DNA of 64,000 nucleotides from Butyriboletus loyo (GCA_038093515.1 JBBPSI010000001.1:1-64000); one strand, 5' to 3'; positions 34,028 to 46,679 are shown, counted from the stretch's first letter. Notes: generated from the sequence alone by a model not told the origin. Numbers and translations are program-made.

Positions 34028-37000
34028 ATGACCACAAATCCCTTGGACAAGCCGCCACCGCTGCCACCAAAAGACGACGATAGTCTAGCGCATCCTGCCC
34101 GGCCAATCTTAGGTATCCTAACAAAACCGCTCTGCTTCGCGATCACCTCCTCTGATTCTTATGTTAGGACTCGACATTCCCATATCTCCAGTATCACCAT
34201 CCCTGCCCTCCGCGGTGGATAAGACCCAGAAATATAGCCCGTTGACCGATCTTATACAGAGCGAGAAAGCATATGTCGGACTCCTCACTGGCATAATCCG
34301 AGTGCGTCTCACTCCACCCCCTCGTTCCGTATTCTACATATCATTCGTACCACAGCAAGTGGCCGCCGCCTGGTCACGATCAAATCTTCCCCCGCCGGAA
34401 CTCGACGTCATGTTCCGAAGTGTGGAAGGGGTATACAGGACGAATCGCACACTCTTGGCAGTGAGACCTCTATTTCACCCTGCCTCAGCATCCTTTCTAA
34501 ACTTCTTGTAGAAGCTCAAGGAGATCGGCGGAAATCCATCCTCTCCCAAGGCTCTGGGTGACCTGTTGATGCGATGGGTAGGCATACACCTCAATCCCCA
34601 ACACCTGTTCTCACAGTATGGAAGATTGATGAATTAGAACAACCTTATATGACATATGCCGGAAGATACTGTATTGGCTTCGATGAATGGGAACTCGTCA
34701 AGTCAAACTCGAAGCTTCCTGCTGTCCTGCAAGCCTTCTCGGCATCCAATCCTCCACCGCCCGCTTTGCCGCAACCCACACGCTTGCTGAATCCCTCTCT
34801 TTGGACCCTCGACGCACTCTTTTTGCTACCAAAGGGGCGCCTAAAATATTACAGGAAGCTATACAGCAGATTGCTCAAAAGTACAACTCCCGGAAGAAGC
34901 GATCACCGGCTGCTAACAGGGGCCTTGGAGAAGTTGGATGCTCTTCTAGCGACTCTGGATGACAGAGCCAACAACAGTGTCGGTACCCCTGGATCATCAC
35001 GAATACCACTCCCTCCCCACGTAAACACTGAGGCGAATCCGACCACTGTGATACCCATGGAACCATCCGCGAATGAACCGATGGAAAGCGGCGCTCTACT
35101 GTCAGGTCAGTTTGGCGCAGATACTGCAAGTGCTGCAGCATCCATGCGAGGTAGTTTCTCCTCCAGAAAGTAAGTCTACCAATCTCACCGCTTACTAGAC
35201 TTTTCATATATACCTTTAGTGAACGCCTTTCGCAAGAGACTGCATCAACCTCTGTTAGTCGGGAGTCTTCTCGAATTATGTCATCGCCCGTCCTTGATCT
35301 CGAGAGGCGCTTGGTTACTGAAAACACACTCGACATATTTACGATGCAACCAAAGGTTCGTGGCGCAACATTGCATACGTTGCTAACTTAGCCATATCTG
35401 TAGCAAATTCGACTGCAAATAATACCGCCGACCCTTCCTTACGCTCGCGAGTTACGTTTGTCAGTAAAGGTACTTGTACGATTTACCCCCAAGGCGACAG
35501 GGGTAGAGGTTGTCCATCGTCACGCGCACGTCTATATTTTGTCAGATCTGTTTCTTCTAGGCGAAGAAATGACTCGAGATGAGAGAGCTGCCAGAGGTGA
35601 TTATTGGCAAGATATGCATCTCTGCTATCCTCCGCTTTCTGGCAAGGTTCTCAACGTAACTGAGGTGCCTGGACAAGGTTGGTTTTGGTTACTCTTCCAA
35701 GTATACATTGTTGATTGTATCCAAAGAGAACTCCCTGAAAGTCTCTATCATGCGTAAAGAGACACTGATTTTGGAAGCTGATTCTCAACTCAAACGAAAC
35801 CAAATTCTCAATGAATTTCAAGAGTGTATATCGTTTGCAAAAACGAGTAAGAGTTGGTCCGTATTTTGGAGGTCAGTTTTTCTCACCTACCAACCTAGTC
35901 TCGGGAGTTGCACAAGAGCCTGTACCACCCATACCTCCTATCGATAGTCCTCCTCAATCACTAGCTACGCGCCTCAAAACCTCTGGTAGTTCTTCGAGGG
36001 AGAGACCCGTTCGAGCCCTCAATCCTCGGCTACTTCCGCAAACCCAACCAGGCAACGTTCAGTCCAAGTGGACCGACGATGTCACTTCCACAGCGGACAG
36101 GACTCTGACAGCTTCTTCGCCTAGGCAAAAAGACGGACCGCTAGTGACGTCTCTCTCGCAGACTCGCCCCGGGCAGCAAAACGTGGTCCTTACCCCGCTT
36201 GAGACGATTCAGCCACGTGTAGTTAGCAGCGCCCCAAGTAGTCCTGCTTCACCAGGGAACGGACAACAGATACGTACGTTGCATGACCCGGGCCCGATAT
36301 ACCCACCACGTGGATCTTCCGCAGGGTACGCCACCAACAGCCCACCTTCCTCATTTGTACCAGGTCAAATCGTCTCTCCCGTATGGAGTGCGACTATTCA
36401 ACCGCAGTCACCGCCTTTTGCTATACCTGCCTCAGACCTTCCTGGGGGATCGGGTGGAGTACATTCATCACCGACTGCGCAGTACTCCGTCCCGCAAAAC
36501 TCGGTTCTAAGACACAATGTTTCCATACACTCGCTTCGTCAGCAACCTCTGCAGCATCAACCTTCCTTGCATTCTCTTCCGCATAGACCGAACCACCAGA
36601 ACATTGCCCCTCCTCTGCATCCCCAACTGGGTCCACATATAGCAAATGGGGAACCATTCCCGACACATCCATCCAGCCCTCCAGTAATACCCCACCCGGT
36701 TGAACAAGCTCCCTACAAGCTTCAGAAATCTCTATCGTCGCGGTCGCTTCATGCACAATATCAGCGTGGCCCGGATTCATTGCCTCCATTGCCCTCATTA
36801 CCGGATGGTCTACCCATGCCACAACGCCCATATAGTCAACGCAAGAACTCGATGGGGTCCCTGAACATGTCAATGTCGAGACCACTCCTTCCATCGATGC
36901 AAATGGGATCAAGAACCAACTCAGTTGCGGAACCCTCGATTTTAGATCCGAGCCCTCCCACGTCTCCAGCCGAAGAACGCAAATCGTTTGGGCCTGTACG

Positions 37001-37337
37001 GTCTGCAATCGTGGCACAGATGAAGTGCAAGATATTCCATCAGCAACAACATGCGCAATGGAAGTCATTGGGCTCGGCGGACTTGACTCTCTACCACCAG
37101 CAACCCACGAATGTCAAGCAGCTTGTTGTGACGGGTAACAAAGAAAAATCTGTTCTCATCTCGACGATCGTCTTGACGGATGGGGTTGAAAGGGTGGGCA
37201 AAACTGGTGTGGCAATTGAGCTGAGCGATGCCAGGGGTGCACGGACAGGCGTCATTTACATGATCCAACTACGGAATGAGGACTCTGCAAGCACGCTTTT
37301 CAAGACTTTGCTCGCAGGCTCTGACCGAGCGGCATAA
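34028..37337 (+). CDS. RhoGEF with DH and PH domains and a long Pro/Ser-rich tail
   Basis: Guanine-nucleotide exchange factor that activates a Rho-family GTPase. After MTTNPLDKPPPLPPKDDD, the DH domain contains LTDLIQSEKAYVGLLTGIIR, LDVMFRSVEGVYRTNRTLL, MRWIDELEQPYMTYAGRYC and LLNPSLWTLDALFLLPKGRL then YYRKLYSRLLKST. The PH part has VVHRHAHVYILSDLFLLGEE and VSIMRKETLILEADSQLKR. A long Pro/Ser/Gln-rich region follows from about 35900. The end of the chain holds another folded-looking segment, CKIFHQQQHAQWKSLGSADL to ASTLFKTLLAGSDR. About eight short introns lie in the first half; the last exon is long. A Rac gene sits 7 kb upstream, a plausible but unproven partner. Confidence 0.88.
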
Positions 37338-37499
37338 TTTAGATCTTGGCGAGTTCAAATCGAGCACTCTTGTCTGACTGCGATCACTGTGCATCCTTAT
37401 ACTATGATTTTTTATCCTAACCCTTACGTTTCGTACCTTTGATGGAAGATTGGTCGCAACGAATGTATATCCTTATAGAGTGCAGATGCCCCGGTGTCA

Positions 37500-39212
37500 T
37501 TAATATAATGTGGCAGGTAACGTTACAAGCTGAACGCAAAGTGAGAAGTGATCACTGCCACATATCCCAATCTGAGGCAAGCCCCGTACAACATCTTCTG
37601 TGCGATGAGGTTCAAGGTAACCCGTCAAATGCGTTCTACTCCCAGGGGCATCGAGGATGAAGATGTAATCTGGTACTTGGTGAGCCACAGCAAACCTCGA
37701 TAAATCTTCGCGGGGCAATTACCTAGGGTCGTCTTCCAATAATGCGTAAAGCTAGTCCACATTGGCTCACAAACGCCAGCTTTTTCTGTTGGCAAGGGTT
37801 TTCTGGCGCCGTATGTTGCGACATCGTTGCCCTCTTGTAGCGATGACCGTTGTCCCTCATCATATGCACTCCGCAGACGATGGCTAACAAGTGTAGACAG
37901 CTCGGTGTCCGATAGCAATCCGTCGGAGGGTTTGGAATTCCTCGAGCTTCGAATGACCCTATCGGGGTCAGCTTCTTCCTCACCGCCCCCTTCGTCCGCC
38001 TCTTTTGTGGTGGACGTGTGCACAGTTGGGTCTATGGAGACATGCACGACACGCGAAACTTGAAGTCGTTCTTGTTGATCAGGTGACAGTGGTTCACCAG
38101 CGAGCAAGGAGTACGCGGGGTCATCAGGAGGGAAATTGAAGTCTGCTCGACGTATGGATTACAACGGAGCAGCGGGTGCATAGGTTCTCGGATGTTCTTA
38201 CCTCCCGCTATGATACAGGGCCAATCACGGAGCTGCCAGAGCTCCTGGAATGCGATGACCTCACGAACCAGGAGACCTGTTTGCCTATGACGAGTTCTGG
38301 ACTTGAGAGCACAAACAGGGGGGATTTAAGTGACCTACCTTGCTCTTTCGTAGGTATATCTATGACGAAATCACATCAGCGGAATTGTTGAAGAAGGTAG
38401 TCGTGTACGAACGCGGGATGCCAAAACAGATGTGTCGTTGCGATAATGTAGCTCTGGAGTTCTGACCCTGGACCTATACTTTGAAGCGCCACGATGCTTG
38501 CGATATTCTTGGTTCGATGGCTCGACCCAATGCGTGCCTGCGTACTCAGTTCAGGGTTGCTATGCACTTCCAACTTGTCATACTCTATCGTGGCTTCATG
38601 CACGCTCTGGAACATGGTATTCTTATATGCAATGAGGCATCCATGGGGTTTGTCTGTACCACTCGCATAAGAGTACGCGTATCCAGCAAGATCGAGCGCA
38701 GGAAGGAGCTTGTCCAACCTGTCGACTTCCTAGAATTCATTAGATCGTGGCCGAGAAACGATGTTAGACTTCGCGAACCTGCATACACAGGATATCGGCC
38801 TCGTGAGAGAGTATCTCAGCATGAAGCATCGGTATCCTCTCATTCGCTTTACGGGCTTTGCCACTGGTTGGGAAGAGTTCCGGGCCTGTAATTCATTGGA
38901 CTTGATCGTAAAGATGCACATTAACTCGACGTACGAACGAGACATTGAGCGAGTAGCTACAAGGATTTACTTTGAGCCAACTGCAGACGGATGCACAGTA
39001 ATGTATATACGGACGTTCCATGTCATGATCCTGACCGTCCGGGAGCGAAGGTGGTCTGGCGGCTTGAGCGATGTCCATGATCTCGAGAGGAAGAGAGGGA
39101 CTGTCTGATTGCTAGGTTTAGGCTGATTTTCCTTCCAAAGTTTCTTTTCCAGACGTTTGAGGCGTTTTTCCTCTGCCTGGGCGATCTGTTCTGGCGTTGG
39201 CTCATAACCCAT
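37500..39212 (-). CDS. NGL/CCR4-class endonuclease-exonuclease-phosphatase nuclease
   Basis: Mg-dependent RNase of the EEP fold, closest in layout to the Ngl/Angel group (yeast Ngl2 trims 5.8S rRNA). The spliced protein has a charged N-terminus (MGYEPTPEQIAQAEEKRLKR), then MTWNLLAQCLVRPELFPTSG, ADILCMQEVDRLDKLLPAL (the metal-binding Glu), ATTHLFWHPAYTYERARQTG, CIIAGDFNFPPDDPAYSLL, FTHYWKTTLDYIFILDAPG and the terminal GSDHFSLCVQL with the catalytic Asp-His. All catalytic blocks are present. A 22 nt exon encodes LLAQCLV. The start at 39212 is chosen because an upstream in-frame ATG at 39305 overlaps the divergent M16 gene. The substrate remains inferred. Confidence 0.88.
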
Positions 39213-39285
39213 GTTGAAGGGAGGGAAGATGACGTAATCACGGGCCAAAGAAACTGACGGCACGCACGCTGGACTGGACTGGTAC

Positions 39286-42200
39286 ATGTTCAAACTCTTC
39301 TCCACGGCGCGCTTTTCGACGACGACGACCCTTCGTCGTGCAACCAGCTCGATCCATTTACCCCGTAGTGCCAGCCGTCATCATCGCCCAAACATTCTCC
39401 CGCCCACACGGTCAAGGTCTCTCGCTTCCATGGCTCCATTTCAAGATCGTTCAGACGACGCCTTGACGTCTTTTGGAAATTTTGACCTTGTTCAGCGTTT
39501 CCAACTAGACTATACTGACGTGGCCGTCTCAAAATGGCGGAGCCGTGTCAGCGGCCTGACCCTTGTTCACCTAGATTACGAGGGTGTGTAGCTCAGGCTT
39601 ATCTTTTCCTACACTTTTGAATCCGTCTCCAGCTCCACTTATCAATGGATACTTTGTTGTCGCGACTGAGAGTAAGTTACTTCGTTCCTGTCGCAGTTGT
39701 TTCCGCCCTTCTCACTGTCTCAGTCTTCAACGACAGCGGTTGCCCTCACACCCTAGAACAGTGAGTTGTTTGATACGCTTTCCGTATTCCTGTTTCTGAG
39801 GCTGGTCTGCCAGCCTGGTATTCATGGGATCGGACAAGTACCCGTACAAAGGCATCATAGACCATCTCGCTAACCGTGGTTTCTCCAATGGCACGAATGC
39901 TTGGACGGACAATGACCATACAGGTAAGCAGCGTCGTCCTCCCGTCCTATCTTTTCTCACCTCCACTTCCACGCAGCCTATACCGCCTCAACAGCTGGAG
40001 AACAGGGATTCCTCCAGCTATTGCCAATATACCTCGATCACATACTATATCCAACAATGTCTAAAGCTGCTTTCGTGACGGAGGTGCGATCGCCCTATTC
40101 AACTGAGAATGCACTTATTTCATTGACCTTGTAGGTTCACCATGTTAATGCGAAAGGTGAAGATGCTGGTGTGGTGTACAGCGAAATGCAAGGGCGCGAG
40201 AACACCTCTGGCGATCTGATGGCTCTCCGGTCAGCGCTGACTTATTGATGAGACTGTTCGTGCTTATATCTCCTTCAGGTCCCAACGTACTTTGTACCCT
40301 CCGGGCAGTGCTTACCGTAGCGAAACGGGTGGTTTGATGGAAGCCCTGCGTGTTCTCACCGTAGATCAAAGTAAATTCTCCGTTGACCTACTTACATTAA
40401 CTTATACCCGCTTTGCAGTTCGGCAATACCACAGCACATATTATGTTCCTCATAATTTGTCGTTGATAGTCACTGGAAAACTTTCAAGTGGAACCAGATC
40501 TCTGCTCTCTGTTCTTCAGGACAAGGTTGAGCCTAGCATTATCCAACATGGCCAAAATCAGGGACCGCGTCCAAAAGGCTGGAAACGACCATTTGTGGAG
40601 ACTGCAAGTGCCAACCGCGAGCGCATTAAGGAGGTCATCAAGGAAGCCGTGGAATTCCCAGAGAAAGACGAGAGCCAGGGTGAGCTGCTTATCACGTATA
40701 ATGGCCCACCTCCAACAGCGTTCTTGGAACGAAAGGTCTGTTTGTTTTTGCGAATTTATGAGTAACTTGTTCAACACATTTTTAGGCTTTGGACATATTA
40801 TCTACCTACCTTACATCATCACCCGTGGCTCCTCTGAACAAAGAATATGTTGAAATAGAGTCTCCCCTTTGGTAAGGTTCCATCTTTACATCATGTTATC
40901 ATACTCATACCCTTGAAGCTCTTATATCTACTTCAGCGAGGACGCTCGCGGAGGCTCTCCACGAGTTTCCGTCGCATTGTTACAGAAGGCATTGACATAG
41001 CGCGGATGTCGATGGTCATTAACCGGGATGAACGTCAAGTAGGAATCTTTCTCAGCTTTCGCAGGTTTGTTGCCTTGCTGATTTGAATATTTTAGTTACG
41101 GAGCAAACTTGAATCTGCCAAAGGGGATACTTTTTCAGGCACGATAATAACAGATTTCTTGTACGGAGCGACAGATGGCTCGGATTTGCGAGGTGCTTTA
41201 GACGAGATCAAGTACTACGATATCCTTAGAGCTTGGAACAGCTCACAATGGACAGAGCTCTTGAAGAGGTGTGTCATGTACATATTTCACTATGTGATAC
41301 TTATTGGTATTACAAGGTACTTTGTCGATCAACCCTATGCTGTCGTCATCGGAAGACCCTCGGCAAACCTTGCGGAGAAACTTGAAATGATTGAAAAGGT
41401 TCGGTTGGCCGCGCAAGTCGAAAAGCTTGGACATGAAGGGATTGCGAAGGCAGCACAGGAACTTGAGGCTGCGAAAGCCGAACATGATTTACCCATCCCA
41501 AAAGAGGTCCTTACCTCATTCCCAGTCCCAGATGTAAAGAGCATATCGTGGATTCCTGTGAAGAGTGTGCAAGAATTGGGCAAGGGTCGGAGCGTTACTT
41601 CCAGGCCCTCGTTGCGATCGGATCTTGAAAAACATGTTAAAAGCGACGGCGAGCCATTGTCGATGTTTGTACAATACGATCATGTCAAGGTGGGTTTCTT
41701 TCCGAGTCGAAACGATTTCAAGACTGACAGTTCTTGTAGTCCGATTTTGTGGGGATTCATGCATTCTTCTCGCTTGCAAATGTGCCGGACGAACTTCGCC
41801 CGTTCGTAATTTTTTGCTACACCTGTTCTCTGACTGATATTCCGCAGATACCTCTCCACCTATGCCGCTGCGTTCTTCTCTTTACCTGTAAAGCTGGAAA
41901 ACGGTGAAGTATTGGATCATGAGGAGGTCGTCAACCAACTCGATAACCTGACTGTTTCATATGAAGCGGGGCTCGGATTATCAGATCAATTCACAGAATT
42001 TGTGCGCATAAGTTTCAAGGTTGAGATAGCACACTACGAGTCCGCCGTCACTTGGCTCCGCGATCTTGTCTGGAACGCTGTGTTCGACAAAGAAAGGTGA
42101 GCAAATGTTCGCAATTTGTCACGAGTGACTAATCTGGGGAAAAGGCTCCTTGTTTCTGCTGCCAAACTTGCTCAGTCCCTTCCCGAGCTCAAGCGTGATG

Positions 42201-43608
42201 GCAACAATATCTTGTCATCTGTATGGGCTGAAACGTTATTTGACAAGAGTTCAACTTCCCTCGCTGGGGCAATCTTGTCCCAAGCGGAGTTTGTCCCGAA
42301 GCTTATTAAAGACCTTCAGGAGTTCCCAGAACAGGTGATCGCGGCCTTCGAGAAACTGCGAGAGTGTCGTGTGTACCGTTTTTCTGGCGTGTTGGGGTGT
42401 GTCTCACCGAACTGCAATATTTGTAGTGACTGACCGCTCAGGAATCCGAATATCCGTCACCGGAAATGTATTGGGTCTTAAAAAGCCCCGTAGTACATGG
42501 GGTGAAAAGTTCAGTCACCTGGGCGTAAGCACAAGTACCTTCTACTTTACCTCCCCTTTTCCACTTTTTTTTATATAGCAGGAATCACCTTTGGCACCGG
42601 TAAAGTTGACTTGCGAGACGCTCAGCGAATTGGGCAGGAACCCTATTAGGAGGGTAGGAACAAACAGATTCTCACCGTGCGGATGATCCATTCACCCTTT
42701 TCTAGGCGGTTGTCGTTAGCTTGCCCACGATCGAAAGTTCCTTTGTCAACCATACCACCAAGGGTATTCAAGGTTTCGATCATCCGGAGTTTCCGGCATT
42801 AAGGGTCGCACTTGAGGTTTTGAATGCGACGGAGAGTTTTCTATGGGTATCGTAGAAGCCTGTTCTGATCGCGTCAAGTTGTGCTGACTCCAATCGCAAC
42901 AGAGATCGGTCCGCGGTGCTGGCCTCGCATACGGCGCATACATGACTGCTGATAGAGAAGCTGGGCTAATTACCTTCTCCCTGTACCGAGCAAGTCCGGT
43001 CCCCGTTCAAAAAGTCACTCTTTCTAACCTCTATATACAGAGCTCCAACAGCATGGAGGCGTTTAATGAGGTGAACAATGTTGTTTCAGGACTGGTTAAC
43101 GGCTCCGTACGTTTCGATCGTTTTGTCACCGTCAGTTCAGCGGGCTAACTCCATCAGATTGAGCTCGAAGATACAACGCTAGATGCTGCCAAGAGCAGCA
43201 TCGTCTACGCTGTCACGAAAAACGTTGCTACGGCAGGCAGAGCAGTAGGTGACTCAGACATCTAAGGCGTCCAGTTTGCTCAGATCTCTGCAGGCAATCA
43301 ACTCATTTACCAACCAAGCACTCAAGGGTCTATGTCAAGGCCACAACCTCCAGCTTTTGGAACAATACCAAGCTGTCACCAAGGAAGACGTCCTAGCGTC
43401 TCTCAAGAAGTACATCCTACCGATTTTCAGCCCATCTACTTCTACTGTCGTTGTCGTCACGGCGCCATCCAGAGTTGACCAGATCACAGAGGGGCTAACA
43501 GGTTACGGATTTGATGTAGAGAAACGGACCTTGGAAGTCGAAGGGGATGAAAATGGGTCATTCGAGGGTAGTAGCATCTCGGAAGATGGTTCAGAGGATA
43601 GTCGATGA
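39286..43608 (+). CDS. M16 family zinc metalloprotease (YOL098C/C05D11.1-like)
   Basis: Large pitrilysin-type peptidase. It has the inverted zinc motif PHTLEHLVFMGSDKYPYKG and the downstream GVVYSEMQGRE with the third zinc ligand. GFSNGTNAWTDNDHTAYT and FLQLLPIYLDHILYPTM match the YOL098C branch rather than the presequence protease Cym1. The second His of HTLEH is split by the intron at 39761-39813. Later blocks are LRSQRTLYPPGSAYRSETGG, RQYHSTYYVPHNLSLIVTGK and, near the end, ALKGLCQGHNLQLLEQYQAV. The last exon ends with an acidic Ser-rich tail. The N-terminus MFKLFSTARFSTTTTLRR looks mitochondrial, though another Met at MAPFQDR could give a cytosolic form. Introns are numerous (about 15). 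Substrate unknown. Confidence 0.88.
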
Positions 43609-43700
43609 TCGCAGCAAAGTATTTCCTGTCAGGAACTAGCTGGCACAGTTTACTATATCCCTTCTCCTCCCAACACCTTAGACCAGCTCAGGCCTAGGGT

Positions 43701-45039
43701 TCAGGAATCAGAACACGGAGTCTCACTACTTCCAAGGACCTCGATCATCTGCTCTTGTGCTTCGCCTGGTTGTAGTTCAACATCACGAAGAAAATCATTT
43801 TGGACAAGAAAGTGTATGGCCTGCGACAGATTGGATACTGTAACCCGGATTTCAGGCAGGAGCAACTTAACAAGTAAAACCATTAGAGCGGTTAGCGCAA
43901 GTAGACAGCAAATTCCCAGTACATTACGAAGGAGTGTTGACCGTGACGTGAACGGATTTCGTGGTGGTTTCTTCGGCTGAGTAATTCTTCTGGCTGGCTC
44001 TTGAGGGAACGCATGCGACGCTTGTACTCCACTGCTGTGCCCAACATCAACTTTCGGGGTGCACAAGGGTGCAGCAGGAACTTTGGATGAGACAACCTCG
44101 GGTGCTTCGTCGTCATCTGCGATTGACCCGGAGTTTGGGGTTGCTTCTCGAGCGCATTTCGTTTTCACATCCGCTGGTTGACTCGTCGGGTCGTCGACAT
44201 TTTCTGTTTGGGGTTCTTTGCGTTGCACTGGACCTTCCCATCGACGACCTCTGCCTCTTTGGCGCCCTTTACTTTGGAATCCCTTGCTGCCACGCTCCGG
44301 AAACGTCGTGTTCTGCCTATGTTTTTTTCTCGCCCCAACATCTATGTCTTGCGGAGTTAACTGCCCTTGCGCAGCTGCATCCTCGAGTTTCCGTTTCTTG
44401 TCCCGAATCTTTTCGTCCGTCGGGAATCGCCTCTTCCGCTCTGCTATCCAGGCATCGATGGCTCCTGGTGTATCCAATACTAGAGATGTCCCCTGAATCG
44501 TAATAGATTTTCTAAATCTGCATCAGTCAAGGGCCAAAGTAACATGGGATGCACATGCACCCTCTTAAGCTGGGATCAGCATCCCAGTCGTCCTTCTTCT
44601 GCCATCCAGGTGGAAATAGAGTGTGTCGGTCCATCATATGAATCTCGACAGACTTGCGGGAGCCAGTAAATGGACAACCCTGGCGGGTACATCGACAATT
44701 TCCGGGCTGGTACCAACTTCCGTATGTGAGATGGTTCAGGATAGGTCTCACAGTTGTTTGTGGGTGTGCCTGCACGGACGGCCGGTCCCGGGGAAACATG
44801 GGCGTCGACGACGTTGCTCTGCTGGTGCCCGGGACGTAGGTCGATGAAAGAGTGTATCCATCTGCGGTCATGCGAGGAGAGTAGACTTGCAGGTATGCCT
44901 GATAGTAATGTGGGGAGATGTGGCTCGGTGCATGATATTGTCCGTATGGATTAGCCAACGCCAGAGTGAGTGGAGCGGTGTCATAGAGGGGAGCGGTGTA
45001 AGAGGAGGCCTTGTGTGAGGATGGACGCTGGTCGTCCAT
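43701..45039 (-). CDS. NUFIP1-like snoRNP assembly protein
   Basis: Exons 45039-44561, 44517-43923 and 43865-43701 sum to 1239 nt, 412 residues. The N-terminal half is Tyr/Ser/Pro-rich and leads to a C2H2 finger, CRCTRQGC then SRKSVEIHMMDRH. The second exon opens FRKSITIQGTSLVLDTPGA and carries the NUFIP1 signature IDAWIAERKRRFPTDEKIRD followed by KKRKLED. After a Gly/Arg-rich basic patch, the C-terminus reads STLLRNLLLPEIRVTVSNL then SQAIHFLVQNDFL. NUFIP/Rsa1 proteins help assemble box C/D snoRNPs. The 57 nt intron 43866-43922 is in frame and stop-free and would add a false transmembrane helix if left in. The family call rests on the finger plus the signature. Confidence 0.82.
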
Positions 45040-45557
45040 CGCAACGTCGTTCGTTGGCAGAAAACACATCGACTAACATTCGGTGCACGTGACTTCTATA
45101 TAGTACTTGGTTTGTATTGCAGACACCCATCGACTGGCAACAGCAGACGAAAAAAGAACCAGAGCAAGTCATGGACGTATGTTGTATATCGTCGGTGAAG
45201 CTAAAACACAATGCATTGTAATATGTCAGGCATGTCGCAATATGTATCTTGGTCAGAGCTATCGTCGAGGAACTGGGAGGCGATGAAGCAAATCGGGAGT
45301 CAAGAACATCGAGGTTTTGTGCGTATTTTCGGTGATGGGGAATGGGGAAATGCACAAGGTTAAAGACAAATGACGAACACGGCTCTTCCGAGCTCGTGCG
45401 GCGACGAAACAGAGCACACGCTTGAGGAAGCAACGTGTGGAGAGCGGCGAGGACAAGAAGACTGGGAGGATAAGGCATACGGGTCGATTTGGTGAGGCGT
45501 CGGATCAATCGTGCAAAGTGGTCGAGCGGAATGTATGGCAAAACGGAGCATATTGGT
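45040..45557. other. Intergenic region between NUFIP1-like and KH genes
   Basis: This 518 bp gap holds the promoter of the NUFIP1-like gene and the 3' flank of the KH gene. A long minus frame crosses it but overlaps both neighbours in wrong frames and has no family features. I see no RNA gene. Confidence 0.55.
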
Positions 45558-46679
45558 TTACTCTGGGGAGTCCTGCTGTTGTTGTTCCCTGCCAATTCTC
45601 CTCTCCTTCTCGCTCTCCAACTGATTATAGAGTAAGAACAATGCCTTCTCGTTGGCTGCCGGGGTTCCGATGATAGTGAACATTCGTTCACCAGAATTAT
45701 CGTGTGGCGCCTTTGCAATAGATATCTTGGATCCAGAGAGTCGGCGGATCTCAGTAATTTTGCTTCCATTACGACCAATGATACATCCGACCATGTCAGC
45801 AGGAATTAGGATGTTTTGCGTACGAAGATTGGCCGGTGGTTGTGTCGTCGAGGGTGAGTGTGGTGAGGGCGGAGACGAACCACGGCGAGTAACATCACCA
45901 GCGGATCTGCGCGTGCTCAAGCCGCCAGCATAGCCATTGGCTGATCGTCTTGAGCCAATACGTTCATCACCAACGCCTGGATGGAAAGGAACTGTCCCAG
46001 CACCCCTTTCCCAGTCCTCCAGTAAGCACTTTCCAATTTCTTCGATCGCACGACTGATGGCTTCTGGTGAACCCTGAACCTCTACGATGCGTTCTGTTGA
46101 CTGTGGGAGCATCTCTTTTGAGGCTACCATGCGAGCTCCAGAAACATCCTGGATGGCTTTGATTTTGAGGCCGTTGCGACCGATTACCGTGCCCATCAGA
46201 TTATGGGAGATGAGGAGGCGGATGGAGGTGTGTGGAGATGATGAGGAGACGGGAACAGGAGACGGGCTCGATGAGACGAGCTGGGTGATGATGAGGTTGT
46301 ATGCCTGTAAGCGTCAAGAATTTGAGTGAAGCTGAGAAGAAGTTGGTGAGCTAGAGGGGGGGACGTACCTTTGCAACTGCGTCGACAGATCCGCCGACTG
46401 TGAGGACACGTTCGTGGACGCCAGGTATAACCTTGCTGACACCGGCTCTCACCCCGGTCTGCTCCCTAAGATCTGCGACATTTTTTCCGCCCTTTCCAAT
46501 AATTACCCCTGCTTCCTTTGTGGTTACGAGGGCGCGAAGGGTGAGGACGTCGTGGGCGGAGGTTGGCGATGGGGAGCGGGATGCTGCGGGAGACGCTTTA
46601 GCCAGGTAAGCAAGCGGGATGCCTCTAGGCAAAGAAAGGGCCCACCTGAGTTTTGATGGGCTGGGTGTTCTGCGGACAT
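45558..46679 (-). CDS. Three-KH-domain RNA-binding protein (PCBP/Hek2-like)
   Basis: Poly(C)-binding-type RNA regulator. Exons are 46679-46646, 46595-46369 and 46304-45558, for 335 residues. KH1 has ALVTTKEAGVIIGKGGKNVA, KH2 has LISHNLMGTVIGRNGLKIKA and KH3 has ILIPADMVGCIIGRNGSKIT; each carries the GxxG loop (GKGG, GRNG, GRNG). KH1 and KH2 are joined by a Ser/Pro stretch, and KH2 and KH3 by an Arg/Ser/Pro-rich linker. The tail is charged and Gln-rich. The short first exon MSAEHPAHQNS fits donor gtgggc and acceptor taaag; the longer upstream open frame is Arg/His-rich and looks like leader. Likely roles are mRNA localisation, stability or translation, inferred from family. Confidence 0.9.

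Noticed and set aside
37345..37370. A tRNA B-box-like string (GAGTTCAAATCGAGC)
   Set aside because: No matching acceptor stem, A box or cloverleaf could be formed around it.
44981..45778. A 265-codon minus frame across the NUFIP1-like/KH gap
   Set aside because: It overlaps both neighbours in wrong frames and shows no family features or domain.
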